36,829 nucleotides of DNA. Source: Plesiocystis pacifica SIR-1. GTDB taxonomy: Bacteria; Myxococcota_A; Polyangia; Nannocystales; Nannocystaceae. Location: contig NZ_ABCS01000093.1 of NCBI RefSeq assembly GCF_000170895.1, forward strand, positions 1-36,829. Reading direction: 5' to 3'. A model generated the notes under the pieces. That model did no database searches and was not told the DNA's origin. It saw only the letters and a list, made by a program, of their open reading frames with translations. Shown in pieces: positions 15,315-22,954 of the stretch; the first letter of the stretch is position 1, and each line of letters opens with the position of its first letter. The position numbers and the translations under genes are program-made.

Positions 15315-16592
15315 GTGCGCGCTGCTCCCCGCTCCCGCTCTCGACTCTGCGCCGGGCTCTGGGCCCTGGCCCTGGCGAGCCTGTCCGTCGCCGGCTGCGG
15401 CGGCGGGGCAGTGGGCAAGACCACGACCATCCACGCCGAGCGAGGCGAGGCCGCGCGCGCGGTGTGGTCCGTCGACTTCACCCACGAGTTCACCGTCCCC
15501 GAGAACTTCCGCTACCGCACCGAGGAGTACGGCTCGGCCACGGCCGACCCGGCCCGCGGCCTGGTCTACGCGGGCAGCCGCGACGGGACCTTGCTGGCCC
15601 TCGAGGATCGCCGCGGGGAGTTTGCCTGGGAGCTCGATCTCGGCGGCGGCCTGAGCGGGCGCCCCTTGATGCTGCGGGTCGAAGGCGACGCCGAGCAGGG
15701 CACGACGTGGGTCGCGGCCCCGGGCGAGCGCGCAGACTGGATGCTCGTCGGCACCGACGACGGCGCGCTGGTGGCCGTGGACCTCGACACCCGCGAGGTC
15801 GTGTGGCGCTACCGGACCACGGGGGTCATCCGCACCCAGCCGGTGCTCGGCGAGGGCGTGGTCCACTTCGTCAACTCCCGCGACGAGGTCGTCACCCTCG
15901 ACGTGCGCGTCGGCGAGTACGTGTGGCAGTTCTCTGGCGCCTTCCAAAAAGACTTCACCGTGTTCGGGCGCGCGGGCCTGGCCTACCTCCCGCCCCGGGA
16001 CGCGACCGCCGGAGACAGCGGCGTGCTGTTCACGGGCTTCGCCGACGGCAAGGTCATCGCCCTCGACGCGACCAGCGGCTCGACGCGCTGGCTGACCCCG
16101 CTCGCGCCCACGGCCGGCAAGGAGCTGTTCGTCGACGTCGACACCACGCCCTTGCTCTACCCCGAGCGCGGCGAGCTGGTCGTCGCCAACCAAAGCTCCG
16201 GCGTGTTCGCCCTCGATCTGGCCGACGGCTCGCGGCGCTGGAACACCGAGATCAAGGCGGTCGGCAGCATCGTCGAGGGACCCGGGCTCTACGTCGCGGC
16301 GAGCTCCCTCGAGGGCCTGGCCGGCATCGAGCTCGACGGCCGCGTGCGCTGGCGCGAGCAGACCGACCCCGGCAGCTTGTCGACGCCGCTCGTCGTCGGC
16401 GACACCCTGTTCGTCGCCCACTCGGACGCCGGCCTGTTCGCCTTCGAGGCGCGCACCGGCGAGCTGCTGTCGAGCTTCTTCAACGGGAGCGGGAGCAGCG
16501 GAGAGCCGATCTACGACCCCGTGCTCAACCGCGTGTACGCCAGCTCCGACCGCGGTGTGCTCTACGCCCTGCGCCTGCTCGGTCAGGGCTGA
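15315..16592 (+). CDS. bamB: BamB-like PQQ beta-propeller lipoprotein
   Basis: 425 residues. GTG 15315 was chosen over GTG 15309 because GAGAGG lies 6 nt upstream and it begins a proper lipoprotein signal (LCAGLWALALASLSVAGC, Cys28). Beta-propeller blades with PQQ-like repeats are visible: GLVYAGSRDGTLLALEDRRG, WMLVGTDDGALVAVDLDTRE, GVLFTGFADGKVIALDATSG, GELVVANQSSGVFALDLADG, DTLFVAHSDAGLFAFEARTG and NRVYASSDRGVLYALRLLG. In E. coli, BamB is the outer-membrane lipoprotein of the BAM complex that assists BamA. Coupled to the YfgM-like gene 10 bp upstream. The 3' end overlaps the convergent gene by 10 bp. BamB versus another PQQ lipoprotein is decided by the neighbour. Confidence 0.85.
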   Translation: MRAAPRSRSRLCAGLWALALASLSVAGCGGGAVGKTTTIHAERGEAARAVWSVDFTHEFTVPENFRYRTEEYGSATADPARGLVYAGSRDGTLLALEDRRGEFAWELDLGGGLSGRPLMLRVEGDAEQGTTWVAAPGERADWMLVGTDDGALVAVDLDTREVVWRYRTTGVIRTQPVLGEGVVHFVNSRDEVVTLDVRVGEYVWQFSGAFQKDFTVFGRAGLAYLPPRDATAGDSGVLFTGFADGKVIALDATSGSTRWLTPLAPTAGKELFVDVDTTPLLYPERGELVVANQSSGVFALDLADGSRRWNTEIKAVGSIVEGPGLYVAASSLEGLAGIELDGRVRWREQTDPGSLSTPLVVGDTLFVAHSDAGLFAFEARTGELLSSFFNGSGSSGEPIYDPVLNRVYASSDRGVLYALRLLGQG

Positions 16593-17932
16593 CGGAGCAC
16601 CGCCGAGGGGGGGCCCTCGCCGAGATCCTCGCGGTGGACCAGGCGTCCGCCGACGTGGACCGTGAGGGTGTCGGCGAGCAGGGCGAGGGAGGCCTCGGGC
16701 CAGTCGGCGCCGGCGTGGGGGACCTCGAAGCCGAGCCGGCGTCCACCCAGGGCGTCGCCGCGGCGCTCGATTAGCACGAAGCTGGCGCGGCCGGACTCGC
16801 GGTGCGCGGGCACGACGGCGTAGCGCCGGCCCCGGGCCGCGTCGAGGGTCCAGGCGGACTTGGGGATGGCGAGGTGAGCGGGGAGCCAGCCGACCTGGAA
16901 GCGGTCGCCGTTGCGGACGATGACCTGGACCCAGTGGAGGCAGTCGACCCCGCTGGCGTCGCAGGCCTCGACCCGCTCGCCGCGGATCCACACGGCCTGT
17001 TCGCTGCTGTCTGCGGCCGCGACCTCCTCGGGGGTCAGGGCTGCGGGCTGGCGCTCGCGGGCCTCGACGACGAGGTAGCGCTCCGCGGCCGGGGGCAAGG
17101 TGGGGGAGGGGGCGGCGAACAGGGGCGTGCGGCTGAGGGTCAGCTCGGCCGGTCGCCAATCGACGCCCTCGGGCAGGGCCATGCGTTCGGACCGGGGCCA
17201 GCGCTGGCCTGGGGTCAGGGTCCCGCCGTTGGGGCTGGCCGCCGTGACCACGAAGGCCGTCATCACCACGTCGTGAGCCGACAAGAGCGCGCCTCCGGGG
17301 GCTTTGAAGGCTGCGCCCTCGGTGCCCGCATCGCCGAAGGCGTTGGCGTCGATCCAGCGCAGGGCCGCGTCGAGGCCACGCACGCGACCGACCGGTTCGC
17401 CGGCCAGGGGTTGACCGCCGCGGGGGAGGGCGGCCTCGATGCCCTCGGCCAACAGGGACTCCGCGGCGTCGAGCTGGGCGCCCCGGGGGCCGATGAGCTC
17501 GACGCTGAGCCAGAATTGGGGGCCGGCGAGGCCTGAATCATCCATCTGCGCCAGCGCGGGGTCGGGCTCGAGGGCCTCGACCGCTGCGTCTACAGCAGGG
17601 TCTGTCGGCGGGTTCGTCGGTGGGTTCGTCGGGTCGGCGACGGGGAGCGGCGCGGGCTCGGGGGTTGGGTCTGTCGCCGCGGCGCCGCCTTGTTTGGCGG
17701 CTGCGCGCTCGGCCGCGCGTTCGGCCAGCGCGTCCGCGTAGCTGGTGCCCTTACCGGGCGGATTGGCCGACGAGTCGCCGTCGCCGCTTTCGGCGGCTGC
17801 GCCTTCGTCACCATCAATGGAGTCGCCCCCCGAATCTTCGGGGGGCGCTCCGGCCTTCGACCCCGCGCTCGCAGCCAAGCTGGCTACGAGGGCGAGGGCG
17901 AGGGTCGAGGGGCGATCAATCCTCCGACGCAT
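16583..17932 (-). CDS. Exported protein of unknown function
   Basis: 449 residues. ATG 17932 follows GCGGGAG and opens a signal peptide (MRRRIDRPSTLALALVASLAASAGSKAGA). A disordered Asp/Ser/Ala/Pro segment follows (residues about 35-150, including NPPTNPPTDPAVD), then a folded region with alternating strands (FWLSVELIGPRG, LTLSRTPLF, YLVVEARERQPA, CLHWVQVIVRNGDRFQVGWLPAHL, RRYAVVPAHRESGRASFVLIERRGD, DTLTVHVGGRLVHRED). I recognise no family. Its start overlaps the stop of the upstream peroxiredoxin fusion by 17 bp, so the two are probably co-translated; periplasmic location is inferred from the signal. Confidence 0.8.
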   Translation of the reverse strand: MRRRIDRPSTLALALVASLAASAGSKAGAPPEDSGGDSIDGDEGAAAESGDGDSSANPPGKGTSYADALAERAAERAAAKQGGAAATDPTPEPAPLPVADPTNPPTNPPTDPAVDAAVEALEPDPALAQMDDSGLAGPQFWLSVELIGPRGAQLDAAESLLAEGIEAALPRGGQPLAGEPVGRVRGLDAALRWIDANAFGDAGTEGAAFKAPGGALLSAHDVVMTAFVVTAASPNGGTLTPGQRWPRSERMALPEGVDWRPAELTLSRTPLFAAPSPTLPPAAERYLVVEARERQPAALTPEEVAAADSSEQAVWIRGERVEACDASGVDCLHWVQVIVRNGDRFQVGWLPAHLAIPKSAWTLDAARGRRYAVVPAHRESGRASFVLIERRGDALGGRRLGFEVPHAGADWPEASLALLADTLTVHVGGRLVHREDLGEGPPSAVLRQP

Positions 17933-19772
17933 CTCCCGCGTCGTCGCTGTCGCCATCGCTGCTGGCCGAGTCGTCGCCCGCCTCGGGCTCGGGGCCCGCG
18001 TCGTCCGCCGCCGGGGCGTCCTCCGCGGGAGCCCCCGCGTCGTCGCGGCTGGCCGAGTCGTCGGTCTCGGCGGGCGCGTCATCGCCAGCCTCGTCCGCGG
18101 ACGCGTCCTCGCTCGAGCCCTCGTCCGCAGCCTCGGGAGCTGCGACTTCGCCGTCGGCGGCCTCGGCAGACGCGTCGGCTGCCTCGCCAGCGTCCTCACC
18201 CGAGGCGTCGTCGCCGGCAGCGAGCAGATCCTCGAGGACCTTCGGCGCGTGACCGGCGGCCTTGCGCACGATGTACTTGGCCTCGATGGTCCCGTCGGCC
18301 CCGATCACGTAGGTCGAGCGGATCATGCCGACCACGGCCTTGCCGTACATCTGCTTGGCCCCCCACGCGCCGAAGGCGATGGACATCGCGTAGTCGGTGT
18401 CGGCGAGCAGCGTGACCGTCAGATCGTGCTTGGCGCGGAACTTCGCGTGGGACTCCAGGCTGTCGGTGCTCACCCCGAAGATCTTCACACCCAGCTCACC
18501 GAAGGCCTCGAGGCGCTCGCTGAACTCCTTGGCCTCGGTCGTACAACCGGAGGTGTTGTCGCGGGGGTAGAAGTACACGACGTAGCGGGTCCCCCGGAGG
18601 CCGTCCGAGGAGTAGCGCTCGCCGTCGTCCGCCGGCAGATCGAAGCTCGGGACCGCGTCGCCGACCGCGAGCTCGACAGTGCTCGGACCGGGCTTTGCGG
18701 CCTTCTTCTTGGCAGCTTTTTTCTTGGCAGCCTTTTTCTTGGCGGTCTTCGGAGCGGCGACCTTCTTGGCCGCTTTTTTCTTTGCGGCCTTCTTGGCAGT
18801 CTTCTTGGCAGTCTTCTTCTTGACCGCAGTTTTCTTCTTGGCCGCGGTCTTCTTCTTGGCCGCGGTCTTCTTCTTGGCCGCGGTCTTCTTCTTGGCCGCG
18901 GTCTTTTTCTTGGCCGCGGTCTTCTTCTTGGCCGCGGTCTTCTTCTTGGCCGCGGTCTTCTTCTTGGCCGCGGTCTTCTTCTTGGCCGCAGTCTTCTTCT
19001 TGGCCGCAGTCTTCTTCTTGGCGCCCTTTTTCTTGGCCGCGGTCTTCTTCTTGGCGCCCTTTTTCTTGGCCGCGGTCTTCTTCTTGGCGGCCTTTTTCTT
19101 GGCCGCGGTCTTCTTCTTGGCCGCAGTCTTCTTCTTGGCCGCAGTCTTCTTCTTGGCCGCAGTCTTCTTCTTGGCCGCAGTCTTCTTCTTGGCCGCAGTC
19201 TTCTTCTTGGCCGCAGTCTTCTTCTTGGCCGCAGTCTTCTTCTTGGCGGCCTTTTTCTTGGCCGCGGTCTTCTTCTTGGCCGCAGTCTTCTTCTTGGCCG
19301 CAGTCTTCTTCTTGGCCGCAGTCTTCTTCTTGGCAGCCTTTTTCTTGGCCGCGGTCTTCTTCTTGGCGGCCTTTTTCTTGGCCGCGGTCTTCTTCTTGGC
19401 CGCGGTCTTCTTCTTGGCCGCAGTCTTCTTCTTGGCTGCGGTCTTCTTCTTCTTGGCGGCGGTCTTCTTCTTGGCGGCCTTCTTCTTGGCCGGCTTCTTC
19501 TTGGCGGCCTTTTTCTTGGCCGCGGCCTTCTTCTTGGCCGGCTTCTTCTTGGCCGCGGTCTTCTTCTTGGCCGCGGTCTTCTTCTTGGCCGCGGTCTTCT
19601 TCTTGGCCGCAGTCTTCTTCTTGGCCGCAGTCTTCTTCTTGGCCGCAGTCTTTTTCTTGGCCGCAGTCTTCTTCTTGGCCGCGGTCTTCTTCCTGGCAGG
19701 CTTCTTCTTGGCCGCAGCTTTTTTCCTGGCGGGGGCCTTCTTCCCAGCCGCCTTCTTCTTGGTCTTCGCCAT
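17916..19772 (-). CDS. Histone-H1-like Lys/Ala domain fused to PrxQ/BCP peroxiredoxin with acidic tail
   Basis: 618 residues from ATG 19772 with a near-perfect AGGAGGA upstream. Three parts. (1) Residues 1 to about 358: AAKKK/TAAKKK/PAKKK repeats, nearly 40 TAAKKK units, like the DNA-binding C-terminal tail of histone H1. (2) Residues about 365-518: a complete PrxQ (bacterioferritin comigratory protein) domain with VGDAVPSFDLPADDG, FYPRDNTSGCTTEA (peroxidatic Cys410 in PxxxTxxC), GVSTDSLESHAKF and GMIRSTYVI with the active-site Arg. The usual resolving Cys five residues after the first is Lys, so it is a 1-Cys type. (3) Residues about 519-618: Asp/Glu/Ser/Ala tail with almost no basic residues. 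PrxQ enzymes reduce peroxides with thiols. Nucleoid targeting through part 1 is inference. Confidence 0.92.
   Translation of the reverse strand: MAKTKKKAAGKKAPARKKAAAKKKPARKKTAAKKKTAAKKKTAAKKKTAAKKKTAAKKKTAAKKKTAAKKKTAAKKKPAKKKAAAKKKAAKKKPAKKKAAKKKTAAKKKKTAAKKKTAAKKKTAAKKKTAAKKKAAKKKTAAKKKAAKKKTAAKKKTAAKKKTAAKKKTAAKKKAAKKKTAAKKKTAAKKKTAAKKKTAAKKKTAAKKKTAAKKKTAAKKKTAAKKKAAKKKTAAKKKGAKKKTAAKKKGAKKKTAAKKKTAAKKKTAAKKKTAAKKKTAAKKKTAAKKKTAAKKKTAAKKKTAAKKKTAAKKKTAVKKKTAKKTAKKAAKKKAAKKVAAPKTAKKKAAKKKAAKKKAAKPGPSTVELAVGDAVPSFDLPADDGERYSSDGLRGTRYVVYFYPRDNTSGCTTEAKEFSERLEAFGELGVKIFGVSTDSLESHAKFRAKHDLTVTLLADTDYAMSIAFGAWGAKQMYGKAVVGMIRSTYVIGADGTIEAKYIVRKAAGHAPKVLEDLLAAGDDASGEDAGEAADASAEAADGEVAAPEAADEGSSEDASADEAGDDAPAETDDSASRDDAGAPAEDAPAADDAGPEPEAGDDSASSDGDSDDAGDASED
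18700..19735 (-). repeat. 18-bp tandem repeat coding (TAAKKK)n
   Basis: About 1 kb of tandem units of ACCGCGGCCAAGAAGAAG (minus-strand sense), interrupted by 15-nt AAKKK, GAKKK and PAKKK variants. Units differ mainly by GCG/GCA swaps and AAG/AAA, and blocks of identical variants occur together, which indicates local unit duplication. Such a tract is prone to copy-number change and to assembly collapse. Confidence 0.93.
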
Positions 19773-19903
19773 GATGGTTGGATCCTCCTGCGCCCAGCAT
19801 AACCCCAACGGAGCCAGGAACGGGCTGCCGGCAGCGACAGGCGGTCATCGAGGGAGGGTCGCGAGGGGTCGAGGGGCCGGGGCGATGGTCGTGAGCGGAG
19901 TGC

Positions 19904-19933
19904 TTTACAGCGTCGCCGGTCGGTCGCTACAGT
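19904..19933 (+). promoter_or_regulatory. Candidate sigma-70-type promoter for the charged lipoprotein gene
   Basis: TTTACA (19904-19909) and TACAGT (19928-19933), 18-bp spacing, about 60 nt before the ATG at 19994. The gene is divergent from the peroxiredoxin fusion (221 bp apart). Match is 5/6 and 4/6 to consensus. Confidence 0.4.
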
Positions 19934-19993
19934 GGCCCCGCCGTCGCACACCCTCGCACCATGCGCGGGGGTTCGCGCTTCAAGGAGATCCAC

Positions 19994-20740
19994 ATGTCGA
20001 TTCGCCCCCTGCACGCCCATGGCTTCTCAGGTCTCGCTGGGACCCTCGCTCTGGCCTCCCTCGTCTGCTTTGGTGCTTGCACCGACGGGGAGAAGACCGA
20101 CGCGGTCTCGGCCATGCAAAAGGCCGACGAGCCCGAGCCCAAGGCGGACAAGAAGGAAGGGGACAAGGAAAAGAAGGAGATCCCCACTTCGGAGCTGCCC
20201 GAGCCCACCGCCGAGGAGCTGGCCGCCTGGAACCGCAAGGATCCCGAGGGCGAAAAGCACCTCTACAAGTGGGACAAGAAGAACTCCAAGAAGATGCACA
20301 ACTACTGGAAGGAGCTCCGCTGCCTCCGGGACAAGATGAAGTCCGAGGGTGACAAGGCGGTCGGTGTCGAGCCGGGGAGCCCCGAGTCGGTCCAGTGGGA
20401 CAACTTCAAGCGGGCCTTCATCCCCCACGTCGACGGCTGGCAGCAGCGCCTGTTCGCGGCCGAGGGTCAGGAGGTCCTGACCAAGTCCAAGTACATCTCG
20501 AACATCATCGAGGCCCACGAGCTGGTCATGAACGGCTATCCCTCCGCCTACAACGACGGGGACGCCAAGCTGATCAAGCGCCAGGACGCCCTGTGGCTCG
20601 TGGTCGAGAACAAGGTCGTCGACTACTCCAACAAGATCGGCGCACCGATCTCCTTCCCGGACCCGGAGAGCGAGAAGGAGATGAAGAAGTGGGAGAAGTT
20701 CTGCGACCCGGTGCTCAAGCCCCCGAAGCGCAAGAAGTAG
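19994..20740 (+). CDS. Charged lipoprotein of unknown function
   Basis: 248 residues from ATG 19994, with AAGGAGAT upstream; an earlier ATG lacks this. Signal peptide with lipobox CFGAC (Cys29), then a Lys/Glu-rich linker (PEPKADKKEGDKEKKEIP). The remainder is rich in Lys, Trp and Asp (AAWNRKDPEGEKHLYKWDKK, NYWKELRCLRDKMKSEGDKAVG, WDNFKRAFIPHVDGWQQRLF) and ends in PKRKK. No catalytic motif or known family was recognised; the WNRKDPEGEKHLYKWD region is distinctive and would make a good search query. Followed by a strong terminator. Confidence 0.85.
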   Translation: MSIRPLHAHGFSGLAGTLALASLVCFGACTDGEKTDAVSAMQKADEPEPKADKKEGDKEKKEIPTSELPEPTAEELAAWNRKDPEGEKHLYKWDKKNSKKMHNYWKELRCLRDKMKSEGDKAVGVEPGSPESVQWDNFKRAFIPHVDGWQQRLFAAEGQEVLTKSKYISNIIEAHELVMNGYPSAYNDGDAKLIKRQDALWLVVENKVVDYSNKIGAPISFPDPESEKEMKKWEKFCDPVLKPPKRKK

Positions 20741-20766
20741 GCCCAGACGCAGGCCCCACGAAACGA

Positions 20767-20801
20767 GCGAGCAGCCCCAATCGGGCTGCTCGCTTCATTT
20801 T
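20767..20801 (+). terminator. Rho-independent terminator after the charged lipoprotein gene
   Basis: GCGAGCAGCCC (20767-20777) pairs perfectly with GGGCTGCTCGC (20783-20793) across a 5-nt loop, followed by TTCATTTT; 26 nt after the stop. Confidence 0.92.
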
Positions 20802-20854
20802 GGGTTCGGCAACCCCCATGCACCCTGGGCCGCGGGCTCAAACCGAGCGGCGCT

Positions 20855-20984
20855 CTAGAAGGCAGATGGTTCTCCATCCCCGGCAGACCGCACCCCCGGA
20901 ACGGGGTGACCCATGCCCCTAGAAGGCAGATGATTCTCCATCCCCGGCAGACCGCACCCCCGGAACGGGGGTGACCCCATGCCC
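20855..20984 (+). repeat. Tandem duplication of a 64-66 bp hairpin unit
   Basis: Copy A 20855-20918 and copy B 20919-20984, both starting CTAGAAGGCAGATG. They differ by about three positions, mainly one G in the GGGG run and a g/a at the 15th base. Each has a CACCCC(C)-GGAAC-GGGGTG hairpin. B runs into the perfect palindrome GCCCTCTAGAGGGC (20981-20994). Confidence 0.9.
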
Positions 20985-21084
20985 TCTAGAGGGCACGAAC
21001 CCCATTGCCCACCAGCCCCAGCGGAGGAGCGGACAGCGACGAAGCGCCCCCGGTCCTCAGGCGCCCGCGGGGGCAGAACAGCAT
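20925..21084 (-). repeat. Composite dispersed repeat, copy 2
   Basis: Counterpart of 2890-3040. The hairpin unit (20955-20973), then GGCACGAACCCCATTGCCCA, through to GGGGGCAGAACAGC. It ends at the stop codon of the CcmH-like gene, as copy 1 ends near the 3' end of another minus-strand gene. Confidence 0.78.
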
Positions 21085-21545
21085 CAGAGCTCGTCGAGCT
21101 CGTCGAGGGCGTCCTCGAGGCGGTCGAGCTCGTCGACGCTGACCCCATCGAGGCCGGCGCTGGCCTTGGTCTTGGCTTTGACCGCGCCGCCGCTCGCGAC
21201 TCCAGCCGCGGCGTCGGCAGGCTGCATCCAGCGCCGCGCCAACAGCACGATGGCGACCAGAGCCAGCACCGTCCCGAGCACCACGGCCGCGAGGATTTCG
21301 CCCTGGGAGCTGCTGCCCATCTTGTCCTCGCCAAAGCGCTGGACCAAGATCGCCTCGATCTCGCCCTTTTCCTTGCCGTCCTTGGCGAGCTCGAGGATGT
21401 CGTCTTCGAGCTCGCGGGCGGCCTGGCTGGGGCAGCTGGCGATGGACCGACCCGGGCAGTAGGGCGAAGGCATGTCGCTGGCGATGTCGCGGGCGACGGC
21501 TTCGGCCTGGAGATCGTTGGCAGAGGGCTGAGCAGGGGAGCTCAT
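21084..21545 (-). CDS. CcmH/NrfF-like protein with altered Cys motif
   Basis: 153 residues. Residues about 25-75 match the CcmH helical domain: YCPGRSIASCPSQAARELED, then DILELAKDGKEKGEIEAIL and VQRFGE, corresponding to the family pattern of a Cys motif, Q-S-I-A, a helix, a K-G-x-x-E-I turn and a (R/K)(Y/F)G(D/E) end. CcmH proteins are thiol oxidoreductases that prepare apocytochrome c for haem attachment. The usual LRCxxC is not present: here the two Cys are separated by seven residues (C-PGRSIAS-C). One membrane helix (ILAAVVLGTVLALVAIVLLA) follows, then a cytosolic acidic tail (DELDRLEDALDELDEL). There are no other ccm genes nearby. Family confident, redox role uncertain. Confidence 0.82.
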   Translation of the reverse strand: MSSPAQPSANDLQAEAVARDIASDMPSPYCPGRSIASCPSQAARELEDDILELAKDGKEKGEIEAILVQRFGEDKMGSSSQGEILAAVVLGTVLALVAIVLLARRWMQPADAAAGVASGGAVKAKTKASAGLDGVSVDELDRLEDALDELDEL

Positions 21546-21637
21546 CGAGGCGAGACCCTAGCACGGACGTTAACAAAGCGAGCGAGGGACCTGGGTGGGT
21601 CCCCCGCTCGGGTCTCGATTCTCAGGGTCGGTCGGGA

Positions 21638-22954
21638 TCAGCAGGCGTTGGCGTAGTCGCTGCAGCAGTCGTTGTACTGGGTGCAGAGGCTGTCGCAGTA
21701 GCAGCCGCCGGGGGCCTTGCCGCCGCAGCTGTTGGTGTCGCCGCAGGAGTTTGGGTCGGGCTCGGGCTCGGGCTCGGGCTCGGGGGCGGGCTCATCGGTG
21801 CACGCGCCAGCGTAGTCGTCGCAGCAGTCGTTGTACTGGGCGCACAGATCGTCGCAGTAGCAGCCGCCGGGCGCCTGGCCGCCGCAGCTGTTGGTGTCGC
21901 CGCAGGAGTTTTGATCGGGCTCGGGGGTGGGGTCGGGGTCGGGCTGGGGGTCGGGGTCCGGCTGGCCGCCGCCGTAGGGGGCGCCGCAGCTCGAGGACTC
22001 ACCCGTGACCGCGCCGACGTTGCAGCTCGGCCAGCCGCCGCCGCCGACCGAGGGGAACATCGGGAATTCCGTGCACTCGGGCCCGGGGTTCCAGGTCCCG
22101 TCGGCGTCGTGGCAGGGGGTCAGGTCGATGCCCGAGTCCGACTCGAACCAGGGCATGCCGATGTGCATCATCGAGTAGTAGCCGCCGGTTCCGCAGGCGC
22201 CGCCGTAGGAGGTGATGCCGAACACGCGCCAGCTGCCGTCGTTGAGCTGCGTGAACACCGGGCCGCCCGAGTCGCCCTGGCACGAGTCCTCGCCGTTGCC
22301 GCCGACGAAGGCCTCGTCCTTGTTGGTGATGTAGTTGATGGTCGTCTTGACCTCGCGCTTGATGCCGTAGCCGAGGTTGTCGTCGGCGTTGCCGAAGCCG
22401 ACCACGGTCACCGGCTGGCCCGGCTGGAGGTAGTCGGTCTCGCAGCCCATGACCGGGGGGACGATGGGGTAGTCGTCGACGGGCTGGACGAGCTTGCAGT
22501 AGGCGAAGTCGTTGCCGTTGCCGACGTTGGAGTAGCCGGGGAATTTCTTGCAGTACTCGGTGCCGACGTAGAAGCCGTCGTTTTGCCCGGAGATGTCGTC
22601 GCCGAAGCGGATGGAGCTGTAGTTGGTGCCGCAGTGGGCCGCGTAGATGACCACCTCGGGGTGGATGAGGGTGCCGGTGCACGAGCCGCTGAGGGAGACC
22701 GTCGTGGGCCATGCGCAGCTATTGACGGGCCCGCCACCGTAGATGTCGGTCTCGTCCTCGCTGGTGCCGGGGCGCTCGATCGCCTCGTCCTCAGCCTTCT
22801 CTTCCTCATCGTCGATGCTGATGCCTTCAGGGCGCTCAGGACGCCCCTCTTCGGGATCACACGCGGACAGCACGAAGCTTGCGCTAATCGCGGCACCAAG
22901 GAGGGGGAGGGCGTTGAGAGCGCGGAGGGGCTTGTGGGGGTTTTGGCTGGTCAC
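21638..22954 (-). CDS. Trypsin-like serine protease lipoprotein with two C-terminal somatomedin-B-like domains
   Basis: 438 residues from GTG 22952-22954. Signal with lipobox VLSAC (Cys32), then an acidic linker. The S1 chymotrypsin-fold domain spans about residues 71-285: catalytic His107 (IYAAHC), Asp149 (GNDFAYCKL) and Ser229 (CQGDSGGPV). Asp223 sits six before the Ser, the trypsin S1-pocket position, suggesting Arg/Lys specificity. There is no obvious activation zymogen site beyond the DIYGGG segment. Then Pro/Asp linkers and two near-identical 37-residue domains (349-385, 402-438), each with eight Cys in the order C, C, CxC, x3 C, x5 CC, C, the somatomedin-B pattern (CYCDxLCxQYNDCCxDY). 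These are typical of animal extracellular proteins. Probably surface-exposed. Confidence 0.93.
   Translation of the reverse strand: MTSQNPHKPLRALNALPLLGAAISASFVLSACDPEEGRPERPEGISIDDEEEKAEDEAIERPGTSEDETDIYGGGPVNSCAWPTTVSLSGSCTGTLIHPEVVIYAAHCGTNYSSIRFGDDISGQNDGFYVGTEYCKKFPGYSNVGNGNDFAYCKLVQPVDDYPIVPPVMGCETDYLQPGQPVTVVGFGNADDNLGYGIKREVKTTINYITNKDEAFVGGNGEDSCQGDSGGPVFTQLNDGSWRVFGITSYGGACGTGGYYSMMHIGMPWFESDSGIDLTPCHDADGTWNPGPECTEFPMFPSVGGGGWPSCNVGAVTGESSSCGAPYGGGQPDPDPQPDPDPTPEPDQNSCGDTNSCGGQAPGGCYCDDLCAQYNDCCDDYAGACTDEPAPEPEPEPEPDPNSCGDTNSCGGKAPGGCYCDSLCTQYNDCCSDYANAC

Larger units (their letters stand above)
20741..21083. other. Gene-free region with terminator, tandem duplication and composite repeat
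   Basis: 343 bp without a credible gene. Contents in order: terminator hairpin (20767-20793), two tandem ~65-bp hairpin units (20855-20984), a 14-bp palindrome (20981-20994) and a 90-bp block shared with 2947-3040. Confidence 0.8.

Noticed and set aside
18700..19735. CRISPR-like array
   Set aside because: Units are contiguous 18-bp coding repeats with no spacers.
17745..19802. Long plus-strand ORF of Leu/Gly repeats (LLLGRGLLLG) antisense to the TAAKKK tract
   Set aside because: Pure antisense shadow of an 18-bp repeat; the minus strand has a perfect ribosome-binding site, a real enzyme domain and a stop overlapping the next gene.
20855..20984. CRISPR or IS remnant
   Set aside because: Only two near-identical tandem copies, no spacers, no transposase; better explained as a small hairpin repeat.
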